From positions 1-20,183 of the IMG/VR virus record IMGVR_UViG_3300044949_000356: DNA of 20,183 nucleotides. The stretch is one strand, 5' to 3'. How positions within the stretch are numbered: the stretch's first letter is position 1; every line of letters starts with the position of its first letter. A program made the translations under genes and the position numbers. Positions 7,768 through 14,670 of this stretch are shown in pieces. The stretch is from a virus. The notes below the pieces were generated by a model. The model searched no databases, had not been told where the DNA came from, and saw only the letters and a program-made list of their open reading frames with translations.

Positions 7768-9233
7768 GCTACTCCGGTTTCGTCGTCTTCGCGGACAATC
7801 GAGATGCGCGAACGACCCTTCTGCGAAAGGCTGGTCGCCCGGCCCGCACTGAAGAAGCGGATACCCTGCCGTTCGAGGGCAGGACGGATACGCTTCAGTT
7901 CAGCGGCGAAGCTGTGCGAAGTCTGCGGCAGCTTCTCGCGGGGGCCGATGTTCATCTCAAGCTGGCCGATCAGGTCCGAATACGTCCCCGAAAACTCCTT
8001 CTGCTTGTCCATCATCCGCAGGATAGCCGAGGCCATCCCATGGAACTCCAGCATCTGGCTCTCTGCCGCAGAACGGTTGCGCTTATAGACTTCCATAAGG
8101 CGCCCTTCCTGCCAGCCAAAAGCCTTCTCGGCTGCCACCGCCCAGACCGCAAATGCAGACATGCGCGGCTTTTCAGCCAAGTGTACATTACCATAATTCT
8201 GCGTAGCAATCAACGCTGCATTCATAAGGGAGCCCAGCAGGCGGGCATGGCAGGCATTGAAGGCTTCCCAAAACTCGTAGTCGTCGCGCCGCTTGCGGGG
8301 GTCGATGCGGGGCAGGTGAACGTGGATGGAGCGGTCAACAAGGTCGCCGCGTTCCACGACATCGGGAATGCCGTTCATGGCGACGGGCCGGCAGACGCGG
8401 ACTGCGGACTCCTCGGCGTTGGTGTAAAGGGCACGACCACCCTGCGCCCCGGTGCCAGTGCTGATGACGCAGAGCGCGTCGGACATCTTGTTGGAAATGA
8501 AGGAGACGTTGTCGAAGGCGAGGACGAACGAGTTGCGCACCATGGCCTGCAAGTCGCGCTGGTCTTCGGGCGGCGTCCGCATGTCAAGGGCGTGCGGGTC
8601 AATGATGCGCCGCAGCAGGCGAAGGACGGTGGACTTGCCAGAGCCCTGTTCGCCAGAGATAGTGAGGACGGGGTAGGGACCTTCCGGCCGGAGGCAGCCG
8701 AGCAGCCATGCGGTCAGGAGCATGAGGCTGTCTTCGTCGGCCGCGATGAAGTCCTTGAGGAGTTCGGGGAACTCGGAAGCGGGCGCGGAGAGGTCGGGGT
8801 CGACGAGGGGCAGCATGCCAGCGCCGCGCAGCATGCGGATGTGGGTCGGGCCGCCAGGCAACTTGGTGATGCCGGAAGTCGAAATGCACCACGCGTCGTT
8901 GGCGTCGTTGCCGATGTCGATGTAGAGTTCGCCGACCTTGCCGCCAATGCGGATGAAGTCCTTGACCTTGCGGCCCTGTGCGCGGACCCAGTGGGCGAAG
9001 TAGGTCTGTGCGGAATTGAGAAGGTCACCGCCGGGCACGATGTTGACCTGATCGACGCAGAAGGAAGTGAACCAACCACGGAAGTCGCAGTGGCCACCGG
9101 GCGTGATGGTCAACGTGCGCCGCACACCAGCTTCGGTGTAGTCGAGGAAGAGGCGGCCATCTTCGGTGGTCCACGGCGAAAGCTGAAGCTTCGCATCGTT
9201 GATAAGCTGGACGCGATTGATCTTATCTGACAT
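7764..9233 (-). CDS. Phage ATPase, probable SF3/D5-like DNA helicase
   Basis: 489 residues from the ATG at 9231-9233, chosen because an AAGGAG ribosome binding site lies six bases upstream; a GTG eight codons earlier lacks one. The N-terminal 180 residues are not recognised. The ATPase core has Walker A SGEQGSGKST (193-202), Walker B FVLAFDN (236-242), a sensor-like RPVAMNG with N287 and an arginine-finger-like LVDRSIHVHL (R301). This arrangement is typical of AAA+/SF3 and D5-type phage helicases. The C-terminal 100 residues look like a winged-helix DNA-binding domain (SHSFAAELKRIRPALERQGI). No primase motif is seen. It likely unwinds DNA in replication, yet it sits at the head of the terminase operon, overlapping terS by ATGA, so a packaging-linked role cannot be excluded. 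Confidence 0.75.
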   Translation of the reverse strand: MSDKINRVQLINDAKLQLSPWTTEDGRLFLDYTEAGVRRTLTITPGGHCDFRGWFTSFCVDQVNIVPGGDLLNSAQTYFAHWVRAQGRKVKDFIRIGGKVGELYIDIGNDANDAWCISTSGITKLPGGPTHIRMLRGAGMLPLVDPDLSAPASEFPELLKDFIAADEDSLMLLTAWLLGCLRPEGPYPVLTISGEQGSGKSTVLRLLRRIIDPHALDMRTPPEDQRDLQAMVRNSFVLAFDNVSFISNKMSDALCVISTGTGAQGGRALYTNAEESAVRVCRPVAMNGIPDVVERGDLVDRSIHVHLPRIDPRKRRDDYEFWEAFNACHARLLGSLMNAALIATQNYGNVHLAEKPRMSAFAVWAVAAEKAFGWQEGRLMEVYKRNRSAAESQMLEFHGMASAILRMMDKQKEFSGTYSDLIGQLEMNIGPREKLPQTSHSFAAELKRIRPALERQGIRFFSAGRATSLSQKGRSRISIVREDDETGVA

Positions 9234-9257
9234 GCAGGGCTCCTTGATCAGAAGCAC

Positions 9258-9299
9258 ATCCTACATGAGGTGAGCGTCGTGTGCAAGAGGATTCTCACC
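9258..9299 (-). promoter_or_regulatory. Promoter with two GGTGAG operator-like sites
   Basis: Reading the minus strand, TTGCAC (9281-9286), a 17-base spacer and TAGGAT (9258-9263) form a sigma70-like promoter 24 bases before the ATPase start. The motif GGTGAGCGT lies at 9269-9277, inside the spacer, and GGTGAGAAT lies in the opposite orientation at 9291-9299, just upstream of the -35. Together they form an inverted pair able to act as an operator. The same two 9-mers occur repeatedly in the 18.3-18.5 kb control region. The -35 is weak, and the promoter call is inference. Confidence 0.5.
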
Positions 9300-9305
9300 C
9301 CCTCA

Positions 9306-10943
9306 CTATACGACGGTCCACGTCGACCCCGAAGGCACCTCGACGGTCACACCGCTAGCAATCGTGATGGGGCCGAATGTGCCCGCGTTCTTACCGGACG
9401 GAATGGAATAGGACACCGAGACGACCGTGTCGTTCAGGTAGAAGGCTTGGTTGGTGCCGCCACCTGTTGCACCGCCGCCACCACCGATTGCACCCCACGT
9501 CGCCGAAGTGTAGCCCTCGAAGGTATTGGAGCCGCTGTTGAAGCGGATGAGACCGGGTGTTACGGAGGTGGGCCGGGTAGCGGTGGTGCCTGAATGGAGA
9601 AGAAGGGCGCTGTCGCCTGTGAAGTTGACGACGCTGGTGACGACGAGGCCGCCGACAACACTGACGCCGATCTGGTCAGCCGAGACAGCGACAGCAAGCT
9701 GCCCCGTCATGCGGTCGCCTGCGCGGAGGACGCGGAGAGAGGTTGCTGCTGAAACTGCGTTGATGGCTACAGTATTGACGGAGACGGCAGCGGAGACGGT
9801 GCTGACCCGAATTTCCAGTGCCGAGACAACATTATTAATAGAGGTGATGGCAGCAGAGTTGGTAACACCGGTAGCCGAGGCGGCACTGACGCGAATTTCT
9901 AGAGCGGAAACAACATTGTTGATGGAAGTGATGGCCGCGCTGTTGGCAACGCCTGTCGCAGACGCAGCACTGACGCGGATTTCCAAAGCCGAGACGACAT
10001 TGTTGATAGACGTGATGGCGGCGGAATTTGCTGCACCCGTAGCGGAAGCGGCGCTAACTCGGATTTCAAGCGCAGAGACAACGTTATTCGTGGAAGTCAG
10101 GGCTGCTGAGACGTTGTTAACTTGAATTTGGAGAACGCTAACAGAAGCCGAAACAGCAGCCACACGGATTTCGAGGGCCGAGACGCGCGGTTCGAGGGCA
10201 GCCAGAGCCGAGGCGTCAATGGCTGCGAGGGCCGAATTGATAGCGGAGATGGAGGCTTGGACTGCCAGCATCTGCACGTTGAGGACGGAGACGGAAGCCG
10301 AGACGGCAGTCAGCCGTACATCAAGGACCGACACCACATTGTTGACAGACGTGACGGCAGCCGAAACCGCGCTAACGCGGATTTCTAGAGCGGAGACGAC
10401 ATTGTTGATGGATGTGATGGCGGCAGCATTAGCAGCGCCCGTTGCGGAGGCCGCGCTGACACGGATTTCGAGTGCGGAGACAACGTTGTTGGTGGAAGTG
10501 AGGGCCGCCGAAACTGCATTAATTTGAATTTGAAGGGCAGAGACGGATGCTGAAACAGCAGCAACACGATCAGCTAGAACAGAAACGACGTTGTTGGTAG
10601 AGGTGAGGGCCGTGCCCAACGAAACGGCAGCCGCCGACACCGCACTAACGCGCACTTCAAGCGCCGAGACAACCGCATTGACGGACGTGATGGCAGCCGC
10701 ATTGACAGAAGTGAGGGCCGAAACGATAGCGATCTGGGCAGCATTTGCGGAGACAGCGGCTGATACATTGTCGAGGCGCAGCGAAACAGCGGCCACGTCA
10801 TTGGTGACGGCACTGGTGGCGAAGATGGCGACCGTAGCCAGATTGGTTTGCAGGGTGCCGCTGTTCTGCACAATAGGCAGAAGCTCGACGCCGGTAAGGG
10901 GGCCAGCGGTCGTAAGTTCGGAAATCTTTTTCGGATCGGCCAT
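9306..10943 (-). CDS. Long tail fibre with 28-residue coiled-coil repeats
   Basis: 545 residues, ATG at 10941-10943 after a GGGA-type ribosome binding site. The N-terminus KKISELTTAGPLTGVELLPIVQ is the ISEL..a..ltG.EllpivQ virion-attachment module widespread in phage tail fibres. Residues about 45-400 are almost entirely Val/Ser/Ala/Asn heptads: NNVVSALEIRVS occurs six times, plus diverged copies, with a 28-residue (four-heptad) period. This predicts a long trimeric coiled-coil shaft. The C-terminal part has HSGTTATRPTSVTPGLIRFN, an FEGYTSATWGAIGGGGG linker and a short beta tip, common in fibre knobs. It is the last gene of the fibre cassette, and the stop TAG is at 9306-9308. Receptor specificity cannot be read from sequence. 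Confidence 0.85.
   Translation of the reverse strand: MADPKKISELTTAGPLTGVELLPIVQNSGTLQTNLATVAIFATSAVTNDVAAVSLRLDNVSAAVSANAAQIAIVSALTSVNAAAITSVNAVVSALEVRVSAVSAAAVSLGTALTSTNNVVSVLADRVAAVSASVSALQIQINAVSAALTSTNNVVSALEIRVSAASATGAANAAAITSINNVVSALEIRVSAVSAAVTSVNNVVSVLDVRLTAVSASVSVLNVQMLAVQASISAINSALAAIDASALAALEPRVSALEIRVAAVSASVSVLQIQVNNVSAALTSTNNVVSALEIRVSAASATGAANSAAITSINNVVSALEIRVSAASATGVANSAAITSINNVVSALEIRVSAASATGVTNSAAITSINNVVSALEIRVSTVSAAVSVNTVAINAVSAATSLRVLRAGDRMTGQLAVAVSADQIGVSVVGGLVVTSVVNFTGDSALLLHSGTTATRPTSVTPGLIRFNSGSNTFEGYTSATWGAIGGGGGATGGGTNQAFYLNDTVVSVSYSIPSGKNAGTFGPITIASGVTVEVPSGSTWTVV
9813..10485 (-). repeat. 84-bp coding repeats of the fibre shaft
   Basis: Three to four near-perfect 28-residue units lie in tandem at about 9813-10080, with further copies near 10370-10480 and diverged copies between. 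At protein level units such as INNVVSALEIRVSAASATG are identical. At DNA level they differ at many third positions; for instance IN-N-V-V is ATTAATAATGTTGTC in one unit and ATCAACAATGTCGTC in another. Confidence 0.85.
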
Positions 10944-10954
10944 CTGGATTCCCT

Positions 10955-11125
10955 TTAGGTCGCCGGCTCGATCACCAGCTTGCCCTCATCGACAAGGCGC
11001 ATGATGTTGGCGTAGTCGGCGTTCGCCGGATCGAGCGGCACGAAGCTGGTCACGCCGTTGATGTCACAGCGGACGCCTACAACGATGTCTTTGGGGTTCT
11101 TTAGGTATTGACAATCTTCATACAT
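10955..11125 (-). CDS. Small conserved fibre-cassette protein
   Basis: 56 residues from an ATG at 11123-11125, five bases after the stop of the upstream fibre gene and 11 bases before the next fibre start. It begins MYEDCQYLKNPKDIVVG and ends with FVPLDPANADYANIMRLVDE plus a short GKLVIEPAT tail. The pattern vPxxxxNxDYxxIxxxVxxGxLxI is one I associate with very short proteins next to phage tail-fibre genes; the role is unknown, possibly fibre assembly. It fills an otherwise unexplained gap between two fibre genes and has the codon usage of its neighbours. An AAGAAG sequence abuts the start, so its ribosome binding site is weak. Confidence 0.72.
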   Translation of the reverse strand: MYEDCQYLKNPKDIVVGVRCDINGVTSFVPLDPANADYANIMRLVDEGKLVIEPAT

Positions 11126-11129
11126 CTTC

Positions 11130-12251
11130 TTACAACTCTATACTTGCAATCCAAGAGTTTAAATCTACAAACTGACCTGCAGAGCGCCCGTAACTTGCTA
11201 GACAAAATGAGGTGGTCGTAGCTTGAATAAAGTTGGGAGTGGTGTTAGAACCATCATTAATATCAATAACAGCCGATACTGTAGGTATAGCTCGCATTGT
11301 TACAGGCAGAGATACAAAATGCCACACATCAAATGTTGAGGCTCCATAATTGTAGGCTCTATTTAATAACGAAGCACTCTGCTGGGCATAATACCTCTGA
11401 CACAGCGACAGTTCCTGCCCGTACTGCCTGCGTTCAAACGGCGTTGCGACGGTGCCGACCTCAAGCTGGACGCCGGTCAGGTAGAAGGTCGCGCCAGCGT
11501 TGGCGATCCAGTTGACGCAGCCCGAAGTCCTCCATAGACCGCCACCTGGACCCCAGACACCGGCTGTTGCGTTGCAATTTGAACCGGAGCCCAGATCAAA
11601 GCAGACGCCAACGCCAAGGCCATTGCTCACATTCTGCGTGCCACTGGTGTCGCCCGGAACGGTGAGCGTCTTAAACTCCCAGGTGTTTGAGACATTTACG
11701 GTGTATGTCGTGACGTAGGATCGGGTGTACGAGGCAGCCTGAATACCAACACCGTAAGTGCCGGTAATAGACGAGCGTACCCAGAAGGACAGCGTGACAG
11801 TCTGAGCCGATGCTGTGCCCCAACCCAAGTCGGAGGTGTTGAAGCCTTCAATGCGCTGCTCAAAATCATACACATCGCCAGCAGCAATTGAGGCATCAGC
11901 GGTCTGCACAGTCAGGGCTGCCGAGTAGGCAAACCCGGTCGGAATAACTGCTGTTGACTGCTGGTTGGCAATAACGCCACCACCCGAGACACGATTGAGC
12001 CAACGGTCGAGCGAGTAGCTGTCAGAACTGACGTTCACCGAAGACGTTCCGTTCCGTTGAGATACGGACATCGCCCCATTGATGATGCGGTTCCGCAGGA
12101 AGCTGCTGCTCGGCACCACCATGCCGGTCGAGGTCACGTTGCCGCTGGCCGTCACGTTGCCTGCAAAGGCTGCGTTGCCCGAGGCGTCGAGGACGATGTT
12201 GTTGCTCGCGGAGGCGGCGTTCTTGAGGTTGGTCGTAGCTACGGTCGACAT
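11130..12251 (-). CDS. Tail fibre / receptor-binding protein
   Basis: 373 residues; the ATG at 12249-12251 overlaps the stop of the S74 fibre (TGATG). The N-terminus carries short beta repeats (IVLDASGNAAFAGNVTASGNV), then the phage adhesin motif FLRNRIINGAMSVSQRNGTS and YSLDRW. A jelly-roll-like carbohydrate-binding domain follows (AALTVQTADASIAAGDVYDF, TVTLSFWVRSS, WEFKTLTVPGDTSG, FYLTGVQLEVGTVATPFE), ending in YGQELSLCQRYY and a C-terminal tip. The RNRIINGAM...DRW...LTGVQLE(v)G..aTpFE...Y..EL..CqRYY order is a well-known phage tail-protein layout. The last roughly 280 bases (11130-11410) are much AT-richer than the rest, which suggests that the receptor-contact tip was exchanged. Confidence 0.85.
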   Translation of the reverse strand: MSTVATTNLKNAASASNNIVLDASGNAAFAGNVTASGNVTSTGMVVPSSSFLRNRIINGAMSVSQRNGTSSVNVSSDSYSLDRWLNRVSGGGVIANQQSTAVIPTGFAYSAALTVQTADASIAAGDVYDFEQRIEGFNTSDLGWGTASAQTVTLSFWVRSSITGTYGVGIQAASYTRSYVTTYTVNVSNTWEFKTLTVPGDTSGTQNVSNGLGVGVCFDLGSGSNCNATAGVWGPGGGLWRTSGCVNWIANAGATFYLTGVQLEVGTVATPFERRQYGQELSLCQRYYAQQSASLLNRAYNYGASTFDVWHFVSLPVTMRAIPTVSAVIDINDGSNTTPNFIQATTTSFCLASYGRSAGQFVDLNSWIASIEL

Positions 12252-13183
12252 CAGCGGGCCTCCAGCGTTGCGATGCGGGCCTCGGCGGCTTCCAGTTTCG
12301 TGGTGAGTTCCTGCACAGCGGCGACGAGGTGAACGACGATCTTGGAGTAGTCCACGCCCTGCGGCTTGATGGAGCCGTCAGCGTTCACCGCGTCTTTCTC
12401 GCCGGTCACCGCGAGTGGGATGTGTTCCGCAAGCTCATGCGCGATGAAGCCTTCGCCGTGGCTATCGTCGGCATTCCACTTGTAGGTGGAGGGCTTGAGC
12501 GCAGCGATGGTGGCAAGCCCGCCGATCAGGGGGGACACATCGTGCTTGAGACGATAATCGGAGCCGGTGTTGTAGCTTACGCCTGTACCGCCGCTGTTAA
12601 TTTGACCAACTTCGCCATTTGGATTGTGGAACGTAATCTGATTGGCTGCGGAAGTAGTATTAACATAACAAGAAATAGGGGGCTGAGACGCCGTTTGATA
12701 TGCAAGCAAAAGTGGAGTTTTGCTGTTAATCGTGGGGTTCGCTGCGTTGAGGCAAAGCGTGCCACCAGAGGTGATGCGAGCGCGTTCGGCGCTGTTTGTC
12801 ACGAACACCATGTTGTTGCCCGCGTTGTCGTAAAACAGGCGACCAAGGTCGAACGTGGTGCTGTTGCCAAAATACAGTCCGCTGTTGCTGCCGGAGGTCT
12901 GGAAACGAAGATCGCAGCGGGTGCTATCGGTTGAGATGATGCGAGCAACGGCAGTGTTGGACGCGCCAGAGACATCCAGCCTTGCGCCCGGTGTCGTCGT
13001 GCCAATCCCCACGTTGCCGCTGGCGTCCAAGCGCATCGCCTCAGTGCCACCCTCAGCAAAGGCGATGGTGTCAGCCGCAGGGAAAAACATCCCGGTGTTC
13101 GCGTCGGTGCCCTGCACGGCAGGCGTTGCGGCAGAGCCGTCCGTGCCCGAGATGCCGGTGGAGCCGTTGATGATTACGGGCAT
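12251..13183 (-). CDS. Tail fibre with self-cleaving S74 chaperone domain
   Basis: 310 residues. The ATG at 13181-13183 overlaps the stop of the upstream small gene (TAATG). The N-terminal part has an NTGMFFPAADTIAFAEGG module and an MRLDASGNVGIGTTTPGARLDV repeat typical of trimeric beta fibres. The C-terminal 105 residues are a peptidase S74 intramolecular chaperone: NTGSDYRLKHDV with the Ser208-Lys213 dyad (spacing five, as in endosialidases), GFIAHELAEHIP, VDYSKIVVHLVAAVQEL, and a final coiled coil LEAAEARIATLEAR. The domain trimerises the fibre and then cuts itself off just before Ser208. Both catalytic residues are present, so cleavage is expected. A central AT-rich patch (12590-12720) marks a variable segment. 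Confidence 0.92.
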   Translation of the reverse strand: MPVIINGSTGISGTDGSAATPAVQGTDANTGMFFPAADTIAFAEGGTEAMRLDASGNVGIGTTTPGARLDVSGASNTAVARIISTDSTRCDLRFQTSGSNSGLYFGNSTTFDLGRLFYDNAGNNMVFVTNSAERARITSGGTLCLNAANPTINSKTPLLLAYQTASQPPISCYVNTTSAANQITFHNPNGEVGQINSGGTGVSYNTGSDYRLKHDVSPLIGGLATIAALKPSTYKWNADDSHGEGFIAHELAEHIPLAVTGEKDAVNADGSIKPQGVDYSKIVVHLVAAVQELTTKLEAAEARIATLEAR

Positions 13184-13422
13184 TAGCCGGGCGCTCCCAG
13201 AGCGGTCTTGATCTCGTCAGGTGTTACCGCCGCGTCGATCTGGTTCTGCATGGCAGCGTACTTGGCGCGGATAGCAGCGCGAGCCGCTTCGGCTTCAGCC
13301 TCGACCGTGCCGGGCAGGCGCTTGGCGATGGCCTCGTCATGCGGCGCGAACTCAGCAGCACGGGCAGTCCGGCGCATGTCGTGCGCGATGGCCTTGGCCT
13401 TGTTCACGTTGATCGTGATCAT
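13183..13422 (-). CDS. Small helical fibre-cassette protein
   Basis: 79 residues. The ATG at 13420-13422 overlaps the upstream stop by ATGA, and its own TAA overlaps the S74 fibre ATG, so expression is tightly coupled. It starts MITINVNKAKAIAHDMRR, then RAAEFAPHDEAIAKRLPGT, then an Ala/Glu/Arg helix (AEAEAARAAIRAKYAAMQ) and a DAAVTPDEIKTALGA end. The pattern (I..dkAkaIahd.RR..R..EFaP.D......p.....ae..Rq.iR.ky...q...d.a.t.deik..l) is frequent beside fibre genes in phages and prophages. A fibre assembly or tail-tip role is likely but unproven. Confidence 0.75.
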   Translation of the reverse strand: MITINVNKAKAIAHDMRRTARAAEFAPHDEAIAKRLPGTVEAEAEAARAAIRAKYAAMQNQIDAAVTPDEIKTALGAPG

Positions 13423-13625
13423 TCGGCGTACTCCCAGGCGGCACGGAAAGTCCGGTCGGTTGGGATGTCCTCGACGCTGACGATCTTCCAGGGCTTGCCA
13501 GCAGGCACGTCCTTAGCGGCAAGGGTCTCCAGCGTGTTGCCTTCCTGGGCCAGCCACTCGGGGGCCGGGATGATGACGGCAACGCCGCCTTCGTCGGTGG
13601 GGTAGATAATGCGCTGATCGGTCAT
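13419..13625 (-). CDS. Small fibre-cassette protein
   Basis: 68 residues; the ATG at 13623-13625 is six bases after a GGAG ribosome binding site, and the stop overlaps the next ATG. It reads MTDQRIIYPTDEGGVAVIIP, then PEWLAQEGNTLETLAAKDVP, then AGKPWKIVSVEDIPTDRTFR and AAWEYAE. The RIIY.td.GGvaVi.P.p......ie.iA.KDvP.g.py.iv...diPtDrtFR.AWe pattern is common in small proteins next to phage tail-fibre genes. It always seems to travel with a protein like the one encoded just downstream. Function is unknown. Confidence 0.75.
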   Translation of the reverse strand: MTDQRIIYPTDEGGVAVIIPAPEWLAQEGNTLETLAAKDVPAGKPWKIVSVEDIPTDRTFRAAWEYAE

Positions 13626-13637
13626 GCTTGGCTCCTA

Positions 13638-14270
13638 TCAGCGGAATACAGCAATACAGCACTCAACAACATCAGTCCGCCCCGATCCCCCAGAGTTAAC
13701 GTAGCCGTTGTAGACCAAAACTTGGTTAGTTAGGTGCGGATAAACCATCATTGATTGGTCAAAGAACAGGACGTTCGGGGGAGTGCCATTGTCGTACTGG
13801 TAGCTTCCGATAGCTGCGTAATTTGTGTCGGGCATTGCTGTGCTTAGATTGACGGTGTAGTCGCCCACACCATTATCTGTAATGCTGCTGACGTTGCCGC
13901 TACCCCGGATAGCCACCGTGCCGGTGCCGTTAAAGTTCACCCAAGCTCGGCAGCCGTAAGCCGTGGCGACAGAGCCGTAGCCGGAATTGAACTGAAGGTT
14001 GCCGCTGGCGTCGAACTCACCAACCTGCGCGCCACCTTCAGCAAAGCCTATGCGATCCGCGCCGGGGAAGTAGATGCCAGTGTTGGTATCGCCGGTCGTC
14101 GTGATAGACGGGGCAGAAGCAGAACCAGCACCAAACTGGACTGTAGAGCCACCAGCGTCCGTGACGAGAGTTCCGGTCACGGCAGGGATTGTCGCGGTAA
14201 AAGTGCTGGCGGTGACGGGCACATCCAGCGTGACGGAGCCGCCACCGGAGCTATTTATCTTCACGGGCAT
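13638..14270 (-). CDS. Tail fibre / adhesin protein
   Basis: 210 residues, first large gene of the fibre cassette, ATG at 14268-14270. The N-terminus is beta-rich with VTLDVPVTASTFTATIPAVTGTLV, a repeat pattern typical of fibre shafts. It continues with TNTGIYFPGADRIGFAEGG and GEFDASGNLQFNSG, which closely parallel the S74 fibre encoded downstream. The C-terminal half (ARAWVNFNGTGTVAIRG-like segment, then YTVNLSTAMPDTNYAAIGS and a Gly/Ser tip) matches the AWVnFnGtG....ir.s.NVssitdnGtGdytvnf...mp...Ya tail-tip domain common in phages. The last roughly 200 bases are AT-richer than the start. It starts five bases after a 14-codon mini-ORF and may be coupled to it. Confidence 0.85.
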   Translation of the reverse strand: MPVKINSSGGGSVTLDVPVTASTFTATIPAVTGTLVTDAGGSTVQFGAGSASAPSITTTGDTNTGIYFPGADRIGFAEGGAQVGEFDASGNLQFNSGYGSVATAYGCRAWVNFNGTGTVAIRGSGNVSSITDNGVGDYTVNLSTAMPDTNYAAIGSYQYDNGTPPNVLFFDQSMMVYPHLTNQVLVYNGYVNSGGSGRTDVVECCIAVFR

Positions 14271-14275
14271 CTAAG

Positions 14276-14320
14276 TTAGTCTTTCCAGCCGCTGCCCGGC
14301 CGAAGAATCTGGGAAGCCAT
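14276..14320 (-). CDS. Possible 14-residue leader peptide
   Basis: ATG at 14318-14320 encodes MASQILRPGSGWKD and stops five bases before the fibre ATG. An AGGATAGG sequence five to six bases upstream is a credible ribosome binding site, and an extended -10 promoter lies at 14347-14355. It may be a leader that couples ribosomes into the fibre gene, or chance. A 14-codon frame is too short to prove coding. Confidence 0.3.
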   Translation of the reverse strand: MASQILRPGSGWKD

Positions 14321-14346
14321 TTCAACCTATCCTAGATCAGCGGAAA

Positions 14347-14375
14347 AGTATAACATACGCGGGCAAAGTATTCCA
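14347..14375 (-). promoter_or_regulatory. Extended -10 promoter of the fibre cassette
   Basis: On the minus strand TATACT (14347-14352) is preceded by TGT (14353-14355), giving a TGnTATACT extended -10; a poor -35 (TGGAAT, 14370-14375) lies 17 bases upstream. It sits in the 118-base gap between the stop at 14389 and the fibre gene, the only noncoding break in this stretch. It would drive the fibre cassette and perhaps the operon beyond. Confidence 0.45.
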
Positions 14376-14388
14376 GTGGAAGACCAGC

Positions 14389-14670
14389 TTAGTGGTCATC
14401 GACCTCTTCGCCTTCCTCATCCGCCGGGCCAGAGCCGTCACCCCAGAGCAACTCATAAACAGCATCCGACATCCCCTTGGCCAGACACACCGAGAACGGT
14501 ATAGTCGTCGCCCTGACGTCTCCGTTCTCCTCCCACACAATCATAACCGCACTGGGAGACCGCGCCATCACCTTAGAAATAGCCTGTGCCACCTTCTTAT
14601 CGAGGGCAGCCATCTCAGCAAATTCTTCGATAGCGTCCATAACTTCCTTATTGGACGCGGCCGGAGGCAT
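14389..14670 (-). CDS. Hypothetical acidic protein
   Basis: 93 residues. The ATG at 14668-14670 overlaps the upstream TAA (TAATG). The N-terminal half is helical (NKEVMDAIEEFAEMAALDKKVAQAISKVMAR); the centre looks beta-like (SAVMIVWEENGDVRATTIPF) and is followed by a VCLAKGMSDAVYELLWG helix; the tail is acidic (DEEGEEVDDH). I do not recognise the family. There is no signal peptide or transmembrane segment. It forms a two-gene unit with the preceding gene, both acidic, between the nucleotide module and the fibre cassette. A small early or regulatory protein is one possibility. Confidence 0.7.
   Translation of the reverse strand: MPPAASNKEVMDAIEEFAEMAALDKKVAQAISKVMARSPSAVMIVWEENGDVRATTIPFSVCLAKGMSDAVYELLWGDGSGPADEEGEEVDDH

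Noticed and set aside
7914-9230. 438-codon plus-strand frame
   Set aside because: Antisense to the ATPase gene with intact Walker motifs; no independent evidence of coding.
9813-10485. Noncoding tandem repeat or CRISPR-like array
   Set aside because: The 84-base periodicity is in frame and explained by coiled-coil heptads of the fibre protein; the DNA copies are not identical.
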